A DNA stretch of 45,337 bases from Plakobranchus ocellatus (lineage: Eukaryota; Mollusca; Gastropoda; Plakobranchidae), in assembly GCA_019648995.1 (NCBI GenBank), contig BLXT01002514.1, positions 1,076,404 through 1,121,740 on the forward strand, given 5' to 3'. A program made the position numbers and the translations under genes. This document shows, in pieces, positions 1 through 12,060 of this stretch (within the stretch, counting starts at the first letter, position 1; each line of letters opens with the position of its first letter). Below the pieces are notes generated by a model. The model did no database searches. It had not been told where the DNA came from and saw only the letters and a program-made list of their open reading frames with translations.

Positions 1-1299
1 ATGATTAAAATGGTGCAGCCTTACTTCTTTGTTACCTTACACTAGTGCCGAAGATCTAATAAGTTGCAGGCAGAACTCCCCCTCGCTTTAACCCCTCCGG
101 CTCCCCCTCCCTCCTAAAAAAAAAACCTCGGTATTGATGCATTCTTTAATCGGGAAACTCTTTGCAAGCCTGGTATAAGATCAAAGAAACTACACCGGTC
201 TAGTTCGCAGACAGTCTAAAAAAATCGAGGATGAACTTTCGATCGATACCACATTTTTGTATTATGTGAATGGAAAGAAAATCGCACAAAATGAAACCAC
301 AGCACAAAAGCTCAGCTAAACAGCTAAAGTGTAGAATTTTCCTTGTTGACGGGATGAATTACGCCTAAAGTATGATGTTGGCATGTCTGCATGTAGCACT
401 AAGCCATATCAATAACACAGAAGTTACTCAGTCCTTTACACAGAATGTTCAATAAACGTTATGGAGCGCAATTTGGATACTTGAGCTATATCGATAATAA
501 TTTTAAAATGTTCAATGCTATTTAAATAGGTATAGATTACATGCATGTTGGTTGACATTGGATGGGCCCATAGGATACAAGATATTTTTTTTTCCTTTCC
601 ATCGCCCACCGGGATAACTGAACGGGATTTTAGCAGGGCTGCCCGGAAAACGGAATTTATAGGCCTCCACCGGAATTTTTCCCGGCGAAAACGGAAAGTT
701 GGCAGGTCTGTACATTGTAAGGTGAAAGATCAAAGGATTGCAATAGGGTCTATCTAGTATTTTGAGGTTTTTTTACTCAACGGTCAAATAAATGATTGAC
801 ATTAAAAATACGTTCTATGCTTTGAGTGAATTTATTTAAGTACTGCCAAGTGCCACATTTCTTCATTTTTTGAACAGGCGCATATATATACCTTTAGACC
901 TCGCATGTTCGTTCACTGCGTTTTCGTTTTGCTTGCAACCTTGCAACCGTGTTTCAATCTGTTTCCTTTAATAATAATAATATAGCACATGCGTGTTGTT
1001 AAGATGTTTATTCAATATATCTTTTCATATTGTAACTTTTATGCTGAAAGTAGCAATTAAGATTTAAAATAAACAAAGGAAGATTAAACGCCCCCTGCTG
1101 TTGAATTCATCGTAGGTCATTGGTAGGCTGGTCGAAAAACTGGCTTTGACTTACCGAGGAAACCATCGGAAATGGTTGGAGAGAAACAGAAAGCTACATG
1201 TTAGATAACCGTCGCTCTGACAATCAGGTATTGTTTGCTGATGTGGGTAGAGGTACGATAATTAGTACATAATACATAATAGCCCAAACAAATTAAATT
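1..1299. other. Unassigned 5' flank
   Basis: I see no conserved coding sequence here. Around 600-715 there is a GC-richer block with repeated CCCGG/CGGAA/CGAAAACGG words, and a loosely similar block recurs near 1530-1625, which suggests an old dispersed repeat. On the minus strand a good splice donor (CTCG|gtaagtcaaag) lies at 1154/1155, so a short transcribed exon read leftwards could end there, but no protein could be attached to it. Confidence 0.4.
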
Positions 1300-1371
1300 A
1301 TGCTGAAATCGGCGGCGGCGGCAGGACCTCCCGCGAAAAAAAAAAAGGTGCCAGATACAGAGTTAGTACAG
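1300..1371 (+). CDS. Possible first coding exon of an unidentified gene
   Basis: An ATG at 1300 opens 24 codons that end exactly at a consensus donor (ACAG|gtaagacc). The peptide has an alanine run followed by a lysine cluster (PPAKKKKVPD), which resembles a classical nuclear localisation signal. The block is more GC-rich than its surroundings, with a GGCGGCGGCGGC run. I do not recognise the protein and could not find its second exon, which may lie in EP400 intronic sequence or beyond it. It would be antisense to, or nested in, EP400. It could also be a chance open frame beside a chance donor. Confidence 0.3.
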
Positions 1372-2328
1372 GTAAGACCGACACATTTGTGCCCTCACAT
1401 TCTGTGTTTATTACTCAGGCAGGCATAGGCTATATCACGGCCAAGAGGGAAGGGAAAGAAATGGTGGCATTGAGGCCTTGATTATCCATGCGCAGATTTT
1501 TCAAGGCAAAACAAAAGAGAAAAGATTCTGCCGGCAAACGGAAGGATCGAATTGGAAAAATCGGGACATTTTCACCTCAATCGTGAAATGAAACGAAAAT
1601 CGGGACAGATAGGCAGGCCTGATAAGATTTATTTCGTATCTGACTACCAAATCTTTAAAATTGTTTGTATGAAGACCCAACCCAAAAGGGCTGATTAATC
1701 AGTGAATTTCTTAGCACGTTGCAAAAGCAAAGACACACATTTAATCTAAAGATAAACTCCATAACATGGAGAAATTAAGAACTCCCTCTAGTGTATAAAA
1801 GCCTAATCAAAGTAAACTTATACTACTTCAGGGGATCTAGTTTTTAAATTGATAAGATGTGGACAGGTTTTTTTCTTAAAGACACTGAACAAAAACTCAA
1901 CAGGTGACAAGCTTATAAATTCCATTTCATCGTGATAATATGATCTATATTAGATCTTCATCTTGCAGAATTGGAAAGTATGCAATAACACCTCATATAC
2001 ATGATCTACACCTCAAATCTGATCGTAAGTAATCTATTACCTAGAAATAGATAATTACTTTATGATTTATTGTACAATAGCAACTCTTATGTCAAAACTA
2101 TTTCTATATTATGATATTAACACCTTGTAACATCAATTAAGTTCCATACATTCAATTAGATCACTAGTGATGGACTAAACCCCATGTAATTAAGGCTGAT
2201 CAGCTAGATTGTGTCCTCAAGCTAATTTGGCTACTGCCTTCTCTCAGGTAGCCAATTATGCTATTGAGCTTAATACTGCAAACTATTACAATGAAAAGTA
2301 ATTAATCCAAGCTTACACTTAATCTTAC
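1372..2328. other. Sequence between candidate exon and EP400 exon 6
   Basis: AT-rich sequence with no convincing exon on either strand. It is presumably EP400 intron on the minus strand, because the exon at 2329-2458 ends in a good donor and the reading frame must continue to lower coordinates. Confidence 0.5.
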
Positions 2329-3056
2329 CTTGAATTTTTCACCAAGTTTGATTTTGTGTCAATTGTCTTAGCAAGATGATGCTGCAACTCGGATGAAGTT
2401 GTGGCTGTTATTGGTGTGCAGGTTACATTAGTGGTTGTAGTAGAGGATGGATTGACAGCTGATTTTCGAAAAAATAAAAAACAACAAATTATTATCTTAA
2501 AGTCTTGAGATATGAAAAGGATACACAAGAAATGCAAGAAATGGAGAGACAAGAATAACTGCAAAATAAAAACTTTCCGAAGATTGAGCTTTAAAATTTA
2601 TTGTGTAATTAGAGCTAGTTGTTTGAGCAAATAACTTTAAATACTTAAAAATGTTCAGTCTACAAAATATTTATGGAAAATAGAAATGTTTCCACCTGTC
2701 TGCATAAATTGACATTCATGTAAGCCTTTTGTGAATGAAAAATTATGTTTAAATTAACATGTTTTCCCAAGCATTTCTTTTATACTGAATTCTCAATAAC
2801 CTTTGGACTCGCAGCTTTCCTTATCAAATCCTTTCGTTATTCACACCTTTGTTTTCAAAGGATAAGTTTACTTATATATTATGAGTGCATAATGCTTTGA
2901 AAAGCTGGCGCAGAGGATAGAAGAGAGGTGAGAGTTTGAACTGAATTTAACTTTCTAAAACCTCTTTACCACACCATTTTGATATACTGACATCAAGACA
3001 TGCCATTTTCATGTTGATATATTTATATTTTTAGTGCACTATATAGGTCACAAACC

Positions 3057-3095
<39 letters not shown>

Positions 3096-6000
3096 TTTAC
3101 AGGACAAAAAAATCAACATGTCAAAAATTAGCATGCAATTTCAAGGGCAAAACTTTTGTGCTTGAACAGACCAAAAGAAAAATGTGACATTTAAAAATTT
3201 GGCTATTCATTTTATAAATAAGAAACATTGTTCATGCACAACTGAAAAATAATAGTAAACAACACACACAAAAAAAAGGGGATGGGGGGTGTTACATTTC
3301 AAGAGAAATTCCACAGCTAAAGCACTAAGATCCACAAAAAAAAAAAACATATCTGAGATTGACTTGGTTTATGGATTCATGCCATGTACAACAAGCTAAC
3401 ACATTCTTTCGCAAAGGAGAAAGCAATACAAAACAAACTGATGATAAATTACTGCAACAAAGTACCTGACAGGGATGGATCAGGCACAGAGAGCTGGGAT
3501 ATCACAGTCAAGTGTTTTCTGCTATCTGATACCCTTTTCTCTGAACCTAAAACATAATTGATATTGCACTTTGGGCTCAAAAGAATCATATATTTCAGGT
3601 ACAAGCTAAGAATATGATCTCTTTTCTACTTTTCACTAATTATAATGTAAAAAGAAAAGCAATGCCATCACATTTGTATCCCTAGTTATGTCAGTCAACC
3701 TGATAATGCTATATAATCTAAAAAGAAAAGCAACCAAAAATCCCTGATAGCCAACAATTTCCGCTTGACAGGGACGTTTGTGAACCAAAACTGTAAAACT
3801 TGAAGACAGATACACAGTAGTGGGATAAGCAAAATGTTGTATTGGCAAGTTGCTTAAAGAGAACACAATGTCAAAGGGACTCTCAAGACATAAAAAAAAG
3901 CATTCAGTTTTCTATTCAATGCTTTTTAATGCAAAAACAAATGTCAAAAAGAAAAATTTGAATCTTAAAAATAAAAACTATGTGACAAGCACAAAACATA
4001 AAATATGGTGGAATTGTATTGACAAGCTACCAAAAAATAGGTTCAAAATGGTACTGTTCATTCCTTGTGCAGATTTAGAGAACCCAAAATATTATTGGTA
4101 TATGTATTCAACATAATATTCTCAGGCCAGCAGTTCACTGGTAGAGTGTGAGATACTAGTATGTATGGTTTCAATTTAAGAAAAAAAATTAAGATCCTTC
4201 ATAGTTTATCAATTACCTCTTATACAGTCTTGTAACAAGAAATTTTAACTTATGATCATGATAGCCAATTTGCCCCCCTCCCCCCTGTGCAACTTACTTC
4301 TGAGAACCAGTGAGTGTGTCTTTAGCTAAAGAAGAAAAATGTCAAGCTAAAATGTAGCAAACTGTCATCTCAGAACTGACTGACTCAAACAAAATATAAA
4401 TAAAATATGGTGAAAAAAAAAAATCTAAAATACCAGGCATTCCTAAAACTGTCCTATAAATTACCCAAGACAATGAAGTTGCTTCTTAGGAAAACATGTG
4501 TCTGTAGACCCTTCACCTCTATTTCAGAGAATTTAGTACCCAAACGGTTGGTTGTCAACAATTTTCCAAAAATATTAGGCATAAGCTCGATTCACCTCAA
4601 TATCTTGTATAGAACCTCACTTATGGTCATTTGAAAACAAAAACAAAAAAAGAAATGAATAAATTTTACAGTAAGAGTTGGGTTTTTTCCTCCTCCTTTT
4701 AAAAGGGATACAAGCAAATACACATTTTATTCTCAGTTGAAAGCCCTGAAGTGGGGAGAATAAAATATATTTCCGGTGCACTTTTATTACCTTAGATATT
4801 TCTTCATTCATGCCATGGAAACACTGACAGGCAAAGTTTTGCATTTAAGTGTTCAACAAGATTATCAAGATATTCAGATAAACATTTTATTACAATTTCA
4901 GATGGGTTTATCTCATAGCAAAGAAACTGCCATGAAATAGCAATAAATGGATTTGACAGCAGGAACAGTGCTAGATGCAGGGCTGGGATTACCAAAAGTC
5001 TACTCAGCTGAAATGCCGGGGTCCCCGAAAAAATTAGGGTTTTGACAATTTGACAAGCCCAAAACCAGTCTCTCCTGAGAGAATTTCTCATTTTAAAGTA
5101 AAAAGAGGCACCACACAATAATAACAAAATGTAACTAATTTTATAATTGTAACAGATTTGGTACTTTACGCTGGCCATACACCATCTCAGTGCGGCATAG
5201 GGCACTGGTGGAGCACTACGGTCCCTACTTTGTCGACCTGAGAAAGTCGGCCATTTCCATTATTTGACATCAGTAGGCGGGCAACTAGTGTCATCAGTGT
5301 CTAGATCTAGATATTAAATCTAGATCTAAAATATTGCCTCTTAATTTCGTTCGTAGCTGATGGTGTGGGAATAAATTTTTTTTCTAATTTCCATAGAAAT
5401 AGGGGCAGCCGTTTAAGAAACATTAAATCATAAAAAAAACATATCAAAGTAGAATCTAGTAGTAGTTTGTACACCCATTGGCGTTAAATAATCGAAATGG
5501 ACGTTCACTTTGGGAGGAAAATTGATAGGGACCGCAGTCCTCCATCAGTGCCCGGCATTGAACACAGTATGCACGGCAATCATCTCTAAGTTTCTGAATG
5601 AAGAGGCCTGACCTTTCATGATCTCCAACATGAACGATTGGCTACTTTTACACAGTGGCAAATTGTATTCCAGAAGCCAACATTGTAAAATTCATTTCCA
5701 TTTCCGGTACAGCTCGTACTTTTAATGATTCATTTTTCGTCGATAACTAGTTCGCTTTTTTACCAATAATTTTTACATCGCGTCTACGCGGATTTTTTTT
5801 TTAGAACTGCGGCTTCAAAATCCCGACTATGCGGAGATCCACGGATCCGCAGACGAATCCCAGCCCAGTATATGCCAAGTGTTTCTATTCTTACCTTGTT
5901 TAGGGCATCAGGCTAGTATGAATTTTCAATCTCAATGTTTTTTGGGTATAGAATAAATCTTAAGAATGCCTGGTATATTAAATTCTCACAATCTTTCCTC

Positions 6001-9000
6001 AGCTGCAAGCACACAAAATAAGCAAAGTATGAAACTGAACTGAAGGGTTTGTTTTCTCTCTCAAATGAAGCAGACACCTGGAGCAAATCAAAAATAAAAA
6101 GCTCAACAGAACAAAGTGATTGCATTAAGAGAAAATTTCCCCTGATACCAGTACCCTTGATGTATGCAGTGAGCTGCCTGAGAAAGCCATCAATCCCTGA
6201 TGCCTGAGAGCCAGATGAGTTTGGATAAGTGCATGTGTAGAGAGGTGAGAAAGGAGTGGAAGGCTCACTACCTTGTTGGCTAAGTGCAGACACAGAGGGG
6301 GGCAAAGTGGTGGAGATGGCCACAGGAGTAGTTAATGGCGAGTTGCTTCCTGCACTTGTCAGCACCTTAACCTGTAAAGTCAAATATATAGGATTTTTAG
6401 TGAAATATAAAAAAAGCAATGTACTTCAATATCTTCTTTCTAAAAAGCATGAAGTTGAGAACTGATCACATGCTCTGTGGTTTGTTAAATTGAACTAAAA
6501 AAAACTTTTCTTCCTCCCCATTTGCCTCTCTACATTACCAAACACCTTACTTGTTATAGCCTCAACCACCATTTCAAAGACATTGATTTCACTGGGTCAG
6601 GATATCTACAACATCATAATTTAATTAATTTCATAATAGAATTTTCTTCAAATCCTAATTGTGTAGGAAATAGACCAATTTCATTCAACGGGAAACCCCC
6701 CCTGGCTCTTTGGAATATTTACTCGGTCACGACCTTGGATTGTGACGCAAGCAGCAATGATGCACCAAGGTAAACATTGCTCATTACCTCTCTTAGATTC
6801 AACTGTCTTTTCAGTGTATTTTGGCGTCAAATTTAGAAGTCTTGTCGTAGTTTTGAACAAAATGCGGCAGAAAAGATATGCCTAAGGGCATATGCAACGG
6901 TGACAGCCGCTATAGTAGCGAAGACTATATGAGTGGCGTAACATTTGGACCATCCCCAAAGCCAAAAACACAACTTGAAAAATGCAGAGAATGGATCAGG
7001 TTGTGTAACCATCCTCACACGGACCTCAGCGTCGACAAGACTGGAGATGATCATTATCTTTGCTCAAAAATAAGTGTGGCCTTACTCGTAATTTATAGGT
7101 CTAGGAATGTCACTGTGAGTTTTTTGGTTTTTTTTTGTTTTTTTTGGGGGGGGGGGAGGGATCCACTCCGGGAACCACCTCGAACTAACTAAACAAGGTT
7201 GGCCTAGATCTAGATCTAGAGTTTGGAAGGCTAAATATGCTCGTTACGAAGAGGACAAGATGTATGTGAAGCTGAATACCAATTTCCAACCCACATCTTA
7301 CCTCGGTGAGACTATTTGCAATAAATGTTAATATTATGGAATTATTTTTTTTTTACTACATCAAAGCATAGTTTTATAGGATTGTTCCCTGTGTAGAAAT
7401 CTCTGTTAATTCATGAATAGTTTGAACTTCTCCACACTCTCATTCTCAATGGTGTTAAGAGAATCAAACTTAGAACAGGGATCTTGATATGGAATCCATC
7501 CAAATTAAAACTTGTAATCTAAATTAAGAATAACATTTATTTTTCATTTATGCACCCCTTGTGGTGTGTAGAGGTTGAATCTACAATTTATCTTCTGGAC
7601 CTAGATCTAGATCTAAAGAAAGATCTCAGTAGACCAATTTATTTCAAACCAAAGGTAATCTGAGTCTACCCAAACAGTTTGACTTTCAGGCCCTTCTACT
7701 AACTGTGAAACACTTGGGAAAATAGGTCCAGTCCTTATTTTACCGAACGCACTACTTACTCTAAGGAGATCCATGCTTCTAGATCTAACTTCATCAACTG
7801 AGAATGAGTACAAGTATGCCAGTGTTGCCTTTTTATTCTGCCTTCACAAATTACTGATGAAATAATGACAGACTGGCATTCTAATATCCCATCTGGATCC
7901 ACTTCAATGCCCAGGTATTCTGCTTGGGTACACAATTCAATGAGTTCAGTTTTTTTTTTTTTTTTTTTTTATTCCAGTAATAACAACGCCTTTTTTTCTC
8001 AAAAAGTCTTTCAGTTCTACATTTTTCAATTTTCAATCCATTCTCCCACATGCAACTTAAGAAAAAAAACCCAATAACTATCTTTAAAACCTCTCTGCAG
8101 CTTTGAAATGAATAGTGTTGGTCTGTAATGAACCTCTAAGACTCCGAAAACTATATAGATTAAGGGTCTAGATCTAACGGAAATTCGGGTTTGTTTACAT
8201 GTATGCCCCATCACTATGAAAAGCACATGGTAAGCCATGTCAAAGGTCATGGAAAAAGGGTCACTGCCGGAATTCCCCGCTGGATGCACTAAGTCTATTG
8301 TCTAGCGATTTCCAAAAGAAAATATAGGTGACATAAGCCTTAAACTTGCCAAACTGCAAAGTTCTAAACACAACACAAGAAATTTAATGTTTTTGCACTG
8401 CATAATGGTAGAGTCAAAAAATCATACTCATAAATAATCTTAAACATATCTGTATTGATTTGACAAATGCACCAAAACCATTAAAACAGTTTCAGTTTGA
8501 GCAGTTTGTACTACACATGGCAATAATAAGAACTGCCATTGGTGCAACTGAATCTGATGACCAAGTCAGAAGTAAAACAAAATTTTCTTAATAATTTATG
8601 GTCAAAACCATAATGACTAGGGCCAAATCACATCAACTTCAATTTAGTCATGATCTCAGTCCGGCCACATCAACAATCTAATTCAAGTTGTATCAAATCT
8701 CCAGTTTTTAAAAAAGACCACACAAAATATTTTGGCCTTCAAATGTTACCTATCTTTTTTTCTTATTAGTTTAGAGCTTAGACCTGCAATACCCAGACCT
8801 TAAAACAACTAGTTAAAAGCAATTAGATATAATAAAAACAGCAATCAACACGGCAATTTTAGCAATGGTATAGAGATAATAAAAGAATGAAATGATTTTT
8901 TTTTAAAATCATTACTCACAACGTGTACATGCATTTTACCATCAGTTTTTTTTTTTTTAAACAAAAGTGGCCTGTTATAAATGACCACAATTTGCACTTC

Positions 9001-11118
9001 ACATAATTTTAGGACTGATTTAATTACTGTAATACCTCACCTCATCATTTATTAACTTTTCTTGTGGTTCATCTTCATCTTCACTATCAAGTTTACTGCC
9101 TTCCAAAAAATTGAGCAGAGGCTGAGAGGGGCGTTTTTTCCAAGAGTTGAACTCTGTCATATTGCCACCACCCTGTATATAAAAGAGCTCTGTAAGGTGA
9201 TTCCTATACCTTTTTTTAATATCCCTCATTTTGTTACTCTTGTGACCAAAAACCAGCTGCCGGCAGTTTTCAGTTTCTTTATTCAATGCTGGTTTAACTT
9301 CTAACTTTATTTTTTTAGGAGAGGGACCCCCCATGGTCGATGTTGGAGCAGACCGAGTGGCTAATAAAGCAGAAGCTTGTGATGTCTGTTGGGCCATGGA
9401 GAGAAGTTTTAGATCTTTGGCGCTGATGGAAATAGTTGTGGCATTGGAAGATGGCAAAGTATTAGTCAAAAGCACAGAACTTTGTGAGCTAGTTCGCTTT
9501 AGACTGCTGCTACCACCACTTGTGGGGGGTGTTTGTTGCAATCCACTCATGGTTGTAGCAGAAAGTGAAAGATTTTGGCTAGGACTTGACTTGGGGTTGG
9601 TAGGGCTGGAGGTGGCCAGATGATGGATTGTTCTGCCACTTGCTTTCTGGCGCTGCTGCTGCAAAAGACGAGCCTTGCGTTGCTCAAGAGCTGCAGCAGC
9701 CTCCGAACTGGTGGCTGTTACAAATGTGAGAGGCGTGCCTGAAGCCTGTAGCAAGTGGAGACCCTGAGCAGAGACTGCAGATAGACCTACAATATCTGAA
9801 ACAATAGAGTTAAAACATCCTTATTTTTTTTAAGTCGCAGGCTTTACACTAAATAAACTTCTTCAACTTATCAAGTGTATATTCCCCACACATACAGCTT
9901 CAATCTTTTTCATAAAGATACACTCTATGATAATAAATCTTCATTCTCAAGTGTTTTCACCTCTGATTGAATTCTTATAAATGCACATCTTTACTCATCT
10001 TCATTTATATCCTTTCCTACAATTTCATGTGTTGGCTGGAATTTTATAACGTTCTGTGCATTTAAATTGTTCAGTTTAATTACATTTAAATCGCAAAAAG
10101 ATGAACTTAAACAAAATTCCATAGACTTGGACATATTTACATGAATTGAAAAAGTAATAAAACCAATAAATTGAATGTTTATTGAAATGGTAAATCACAT
10201 CATTTCAAATAATGCAAAGTAGGCGGCAAATATATATAAGGGGTAAATTAGCTAAATTTTACTTGAAGAGAGCTGACGCTGAATAAGATTGATAGTCTGA
10301 GGTGATACAAGACGTGTAGTAGCTAAAGATGCCGCAGACACATGAAGGGGTTGAGCAGAGGATGGAGGACCAGAGATTGCCCTTTGGAGACTAAAATTCA
10401 CTCCAACTCCCCTTGTGGTGGGCACTGTACCAAGGAAATATTTTCAGAATTAGGAATAGAATCATGTTCCAGTACAATATTTACATGCACATGGTAATGA
10501 TAAACATTGCTTCTTATTATGAAATTACTAATTTGATGAGAATGTCATGGACTTTGTGTTTGCCATCTACTTAAGCACTGTCTCGGCAATTTACGCCTTT
10601 ATCAGACCTAAAGGTCAGTTGTTGGAATCCTTTGCCTTCAATTTGCAGGCCAGGTTGGTAAACAACTATGCCACCAACTGCTCGTTAGGACAGCCCTGAA
10701 TATAAATTTTCTTCACACAATATATAAAATAGATGCTTGGAGGAAATAAAATTAACTACACTTAATGCGACCAAACTTTAGCCAACTATTTCGAAATAAA
10801 TTTTCAAAAGATACCAGAGATAGCATGATTGTTCATTTGTTGAAACCAGAAACATTTTGAACCCTAGAGATGTTTCCCAATATGCCCTGGCTGTTAAAAA
10901 AAAAAAAAAAAAATCTATACTTAATACTGATGCAGAAAAGGTGCATGTTTAAAACAATAAGAGCCTACTTCACACTCACCCAAGGTTGTTGATTGACCTG
11001 CAGGAAGACTTGTGATAGGCTGTAGCCTGCCTGTTGCAGGGCTTGCTTTTGTAATACTTTGTCTTGGTTGCCCACTGTTCACAGAGGTCACATGACTTTC
11101 CTGATCACTTTGCTGCAT
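2329..11118 (-). CDS. EP400: E1A-binding protein p400 / Domino-like, N-terminal part (partial)
   Basis: EP400 is the SWI2/SNF2-type ATPase of the TIP60/NuA4 nuclear complex, which exchanges H2A variants and acetylates histones. Coding exons, in transcript order: 11124-10980 (ATG at 11118), 10424-10263, 9795-9041, 6371-6272, 2458-2329. All junctions are GT-AG and the phases match (1, 1, 0, 1, then 2 at the last donor), giving about 428 residues before the gene leaves the window. Matches to the EP400 N-terminal region include SPATGR early on, a Q/R-rich QRKARLLQQQRQKASGR stretch followed by TIHHL, an NLS-like PSPKKIKLEVK, the helix HLTELFYIQGGGNMTEF, the acidic DSEDEDEP, and LINDE joined across an intron to VKVLTSAG and TPVAISTTLPPSVSAL. 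Human EP400 has the same order ending in INDEVKV...TPVAIATQLPPKVSA. The HSA, helicase and SANT domains are not in the window. The start was chosen for its A at -3 and the lack of an upstream coding exon. The N-terminus looks shorter than in human. Confidence 0.9.
3061..3093 (+). repeat. Poly(A) tract
   Basis: An uninterrupted run of about 33 A residues inside an EP400 intron. It could be the fossil tail of a plus-strand retroposon, but nothing recognisable lies just upstream. Confidence 0.8.
5193..5560. mobile_element. hAT-like MITE, 352 bp, with 8-bp target-site duplication
   Basis: The ends form imperfect inverted repeats of about 27 bases: 5201-5227 (starting GGCACTGGTGGAG) pairs with 5526-5552 (ending CTCCATCAGTGCC) at roughly 24 of 27 positions. 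Immediately outside are CGGCATAG (5193-5200) and CGGCATTG (5553-5560), which agree at 7 of 8 bases and fit an 8-bp target-site duplication. An 8-bp duplication is typical of hAT elements. The interior has no coding capacity and carries the AGATCTAGAT repeats near 5300-5330, so this is a non-autonomous element. Confidence 0.75.
6878..7075 (+). pseudogene. Decayed THAP-domain remnant
   Basis: Reading plus strand from 6878, the peptide starts MPKGICNGDSR and then has SGVTFGPSPKP, KCREWIRLCN and DDHYLCSK. This order (early Cys, a TF-P segment, a central WxxxC, and a final CSK) is the layout of the THAP zinc finger, a DNA-binding fold of about 80-90 residues found in THAP proteins and P-element-type transposases. 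The second early cysteine is not in place and the final CSKH is CSKI, so a zinc ligand is lost. An out-of-frame ATG at 6861 meets a stop within seven codons. It lies in an EP400 intron on the opposite strand. Probably a dead gene or transposon piece; less likely a sequenced or diverged live exon. Confidence 0.5.
7595..7875. repeat. Dispersed repeat, copy 1
   Basis: This stretch, starting near a CTAGATCTAGATCT block, shares an ordered series of similar segments with 14190-15070: a segment resembling TCTAG-TCT-ACTT-ATCAA, then GAGAATG..TGCCAGT-TT, then TTTTTATT-TGCCTT, then ATTACTGATGAAAT. In the second copy the last two segments are separated by an inserted SINE. No coding capacity was recognised, and the open frame on the minus strand here is incidental. 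Confidence 0.5.
9796..10262 (-). other. EP400 intron 3
   Basis: AT-rich intron with canonical ends on the minus strand (TTTCAG acceptor at 9796 side, gtaaaatt donor at 10262). Nothing else seen. Confidence 0.75.
10425..10979 (-). other. EP400 intron 2
   Basis: Intron with donor gtgagtgtg next to 10980 and acceptor TTGGTACAG next to 10424. It carries a tRNA-like sequence on the minus strand (10616-10681) and an A-run near 10893. Confidence 0.75.
10560..10705 (-). mobile_element. Candidate tRNA-derived SINE fragment
   Basis: On the minus strand, 10681-10616 folds like a worn tRNA. Possible acceptor arms are CAGTTG and CAACTG, with an A-box-like TGGCATAGTTG, a possible anticodon stem around CTGGCCTGCAAATTGAAGGC, and a degenerate B box (AAGGATTCCAAC). 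About 70 further bases of non-tRNA sequence follow, as in tRNA-derived SINEs. No tail or target duplication could be fixed. Confidence 0.4.
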
Positions 11119-12060
11119 CTTCACCTTCAAAAGGAAAAACAAAACAAAGAGAGATTCACAGATTAGGTTTTGATATAACTTCTGCATCTTGATGGATTGC
11201 AAAACAAGGGTGCTGAAAATAATGGCAAATTTTTACAATCGAAAACTGAATTTAAGGATCAACCTTAATAGATAGATAGATTATTCATTAAAATAAAAAA
11301 AATAATATAATGTGGTAATGTAGACCTTTTGTAAGGTGAATTAAATACAAGTGAAAAAAGTTTTCATCGAAAAGAACCATGGCCTTCTTCATAGTGCGCT
11401 TTGGAACAGTATTACTTACTTACTTACTACTAAGAAAGTTTATCAACAGAAGCTATTAATACAGTCACCTCATGAAACTTTCACTCTGATAAGCATCCCG
11501 TTTAACAGAAAATAAAGGCAGAATTCTATGTAAATGATTATTTTATTAAAGGAAAATATATTGTAACATTACTGGAAGGAGAATAATATTTAAAATGCTT
11601 TACAAATGAAGTTTTATTATTCACTTTGCATTCTTTTACTGGCCATTTGATCCAATAAAAATTACACCTGAGGACTGTCGTCCAACAAGTGAAGAGAGAT
11701 TAACTAGGAAAAGTGGATAGCAAAGAGACAGAACTTTATTTTTGATCAAACGATAGACTGTGCTTGGGAAATCAGCAGTTTTATAATGCCCATTAGATTG
11801 TAAAGGGTTTGCTTTAGATCATGCTTGAATGAATATTCAACTTGTCATTTGTAAGAACAAAGAAAAGCCCATGTGTGACAATTTCTTATGTTTGGAGGTG
11901 TGTACTAGGGTTCCCCATCAAGCCAAAATCCACAGCCCCATCTATTGGAGACATATTATACAAGAACTAAAACACCCTAAATAATATAAATGTAAATTAA
12001 ACATAATATACTTTCAGAAGAAGGGAAAAAACCTGCATATGGCATATCATTTATAGCAAT

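Larger units (their letters stand above)
2459..6271 (-). other. EP400 intron 5 (coding exons 6371-6272 to 2458-2329)
   Basis: Long AT-rich intron. It holds a run of about 33 A residues at 3061-3093, a stretch of short spurious open frames near 3.6-5.2 kb, and the hAT-like MITE at 5201-5552, with CTAGATCTAGAT-type repeats inside that element near 5300-5330. No other gene seen. Confidence 0.7.
6372..9040 (-). other. EP400 intron 4
   Basis: Intron between coding exons 9795-9041 and 6371-6272. It contains a plus-strand THAP-like remnant (6862-7080), a further short open segment with a donor near 7309, a G/T-rich run at 7126-7160, and one copy of a dispersed repeat (about 7595-7875). The rest is AT-rich with long T runs. 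Confidence 0.7.

Noticed and set aside
545-757. Open frames on both strands in a GC-richer block
   Set aside because: The similar word pattern at 1530-1625 suggests a repeat, and there is no start, splice or family evidence.
9333-9623. Plus-strand 96-codon frame
   Set aside because: It is the complement of the large EP400 exon 9795-9041, whose minus-strand reading has clear EP400 motifs and correct splice phases.
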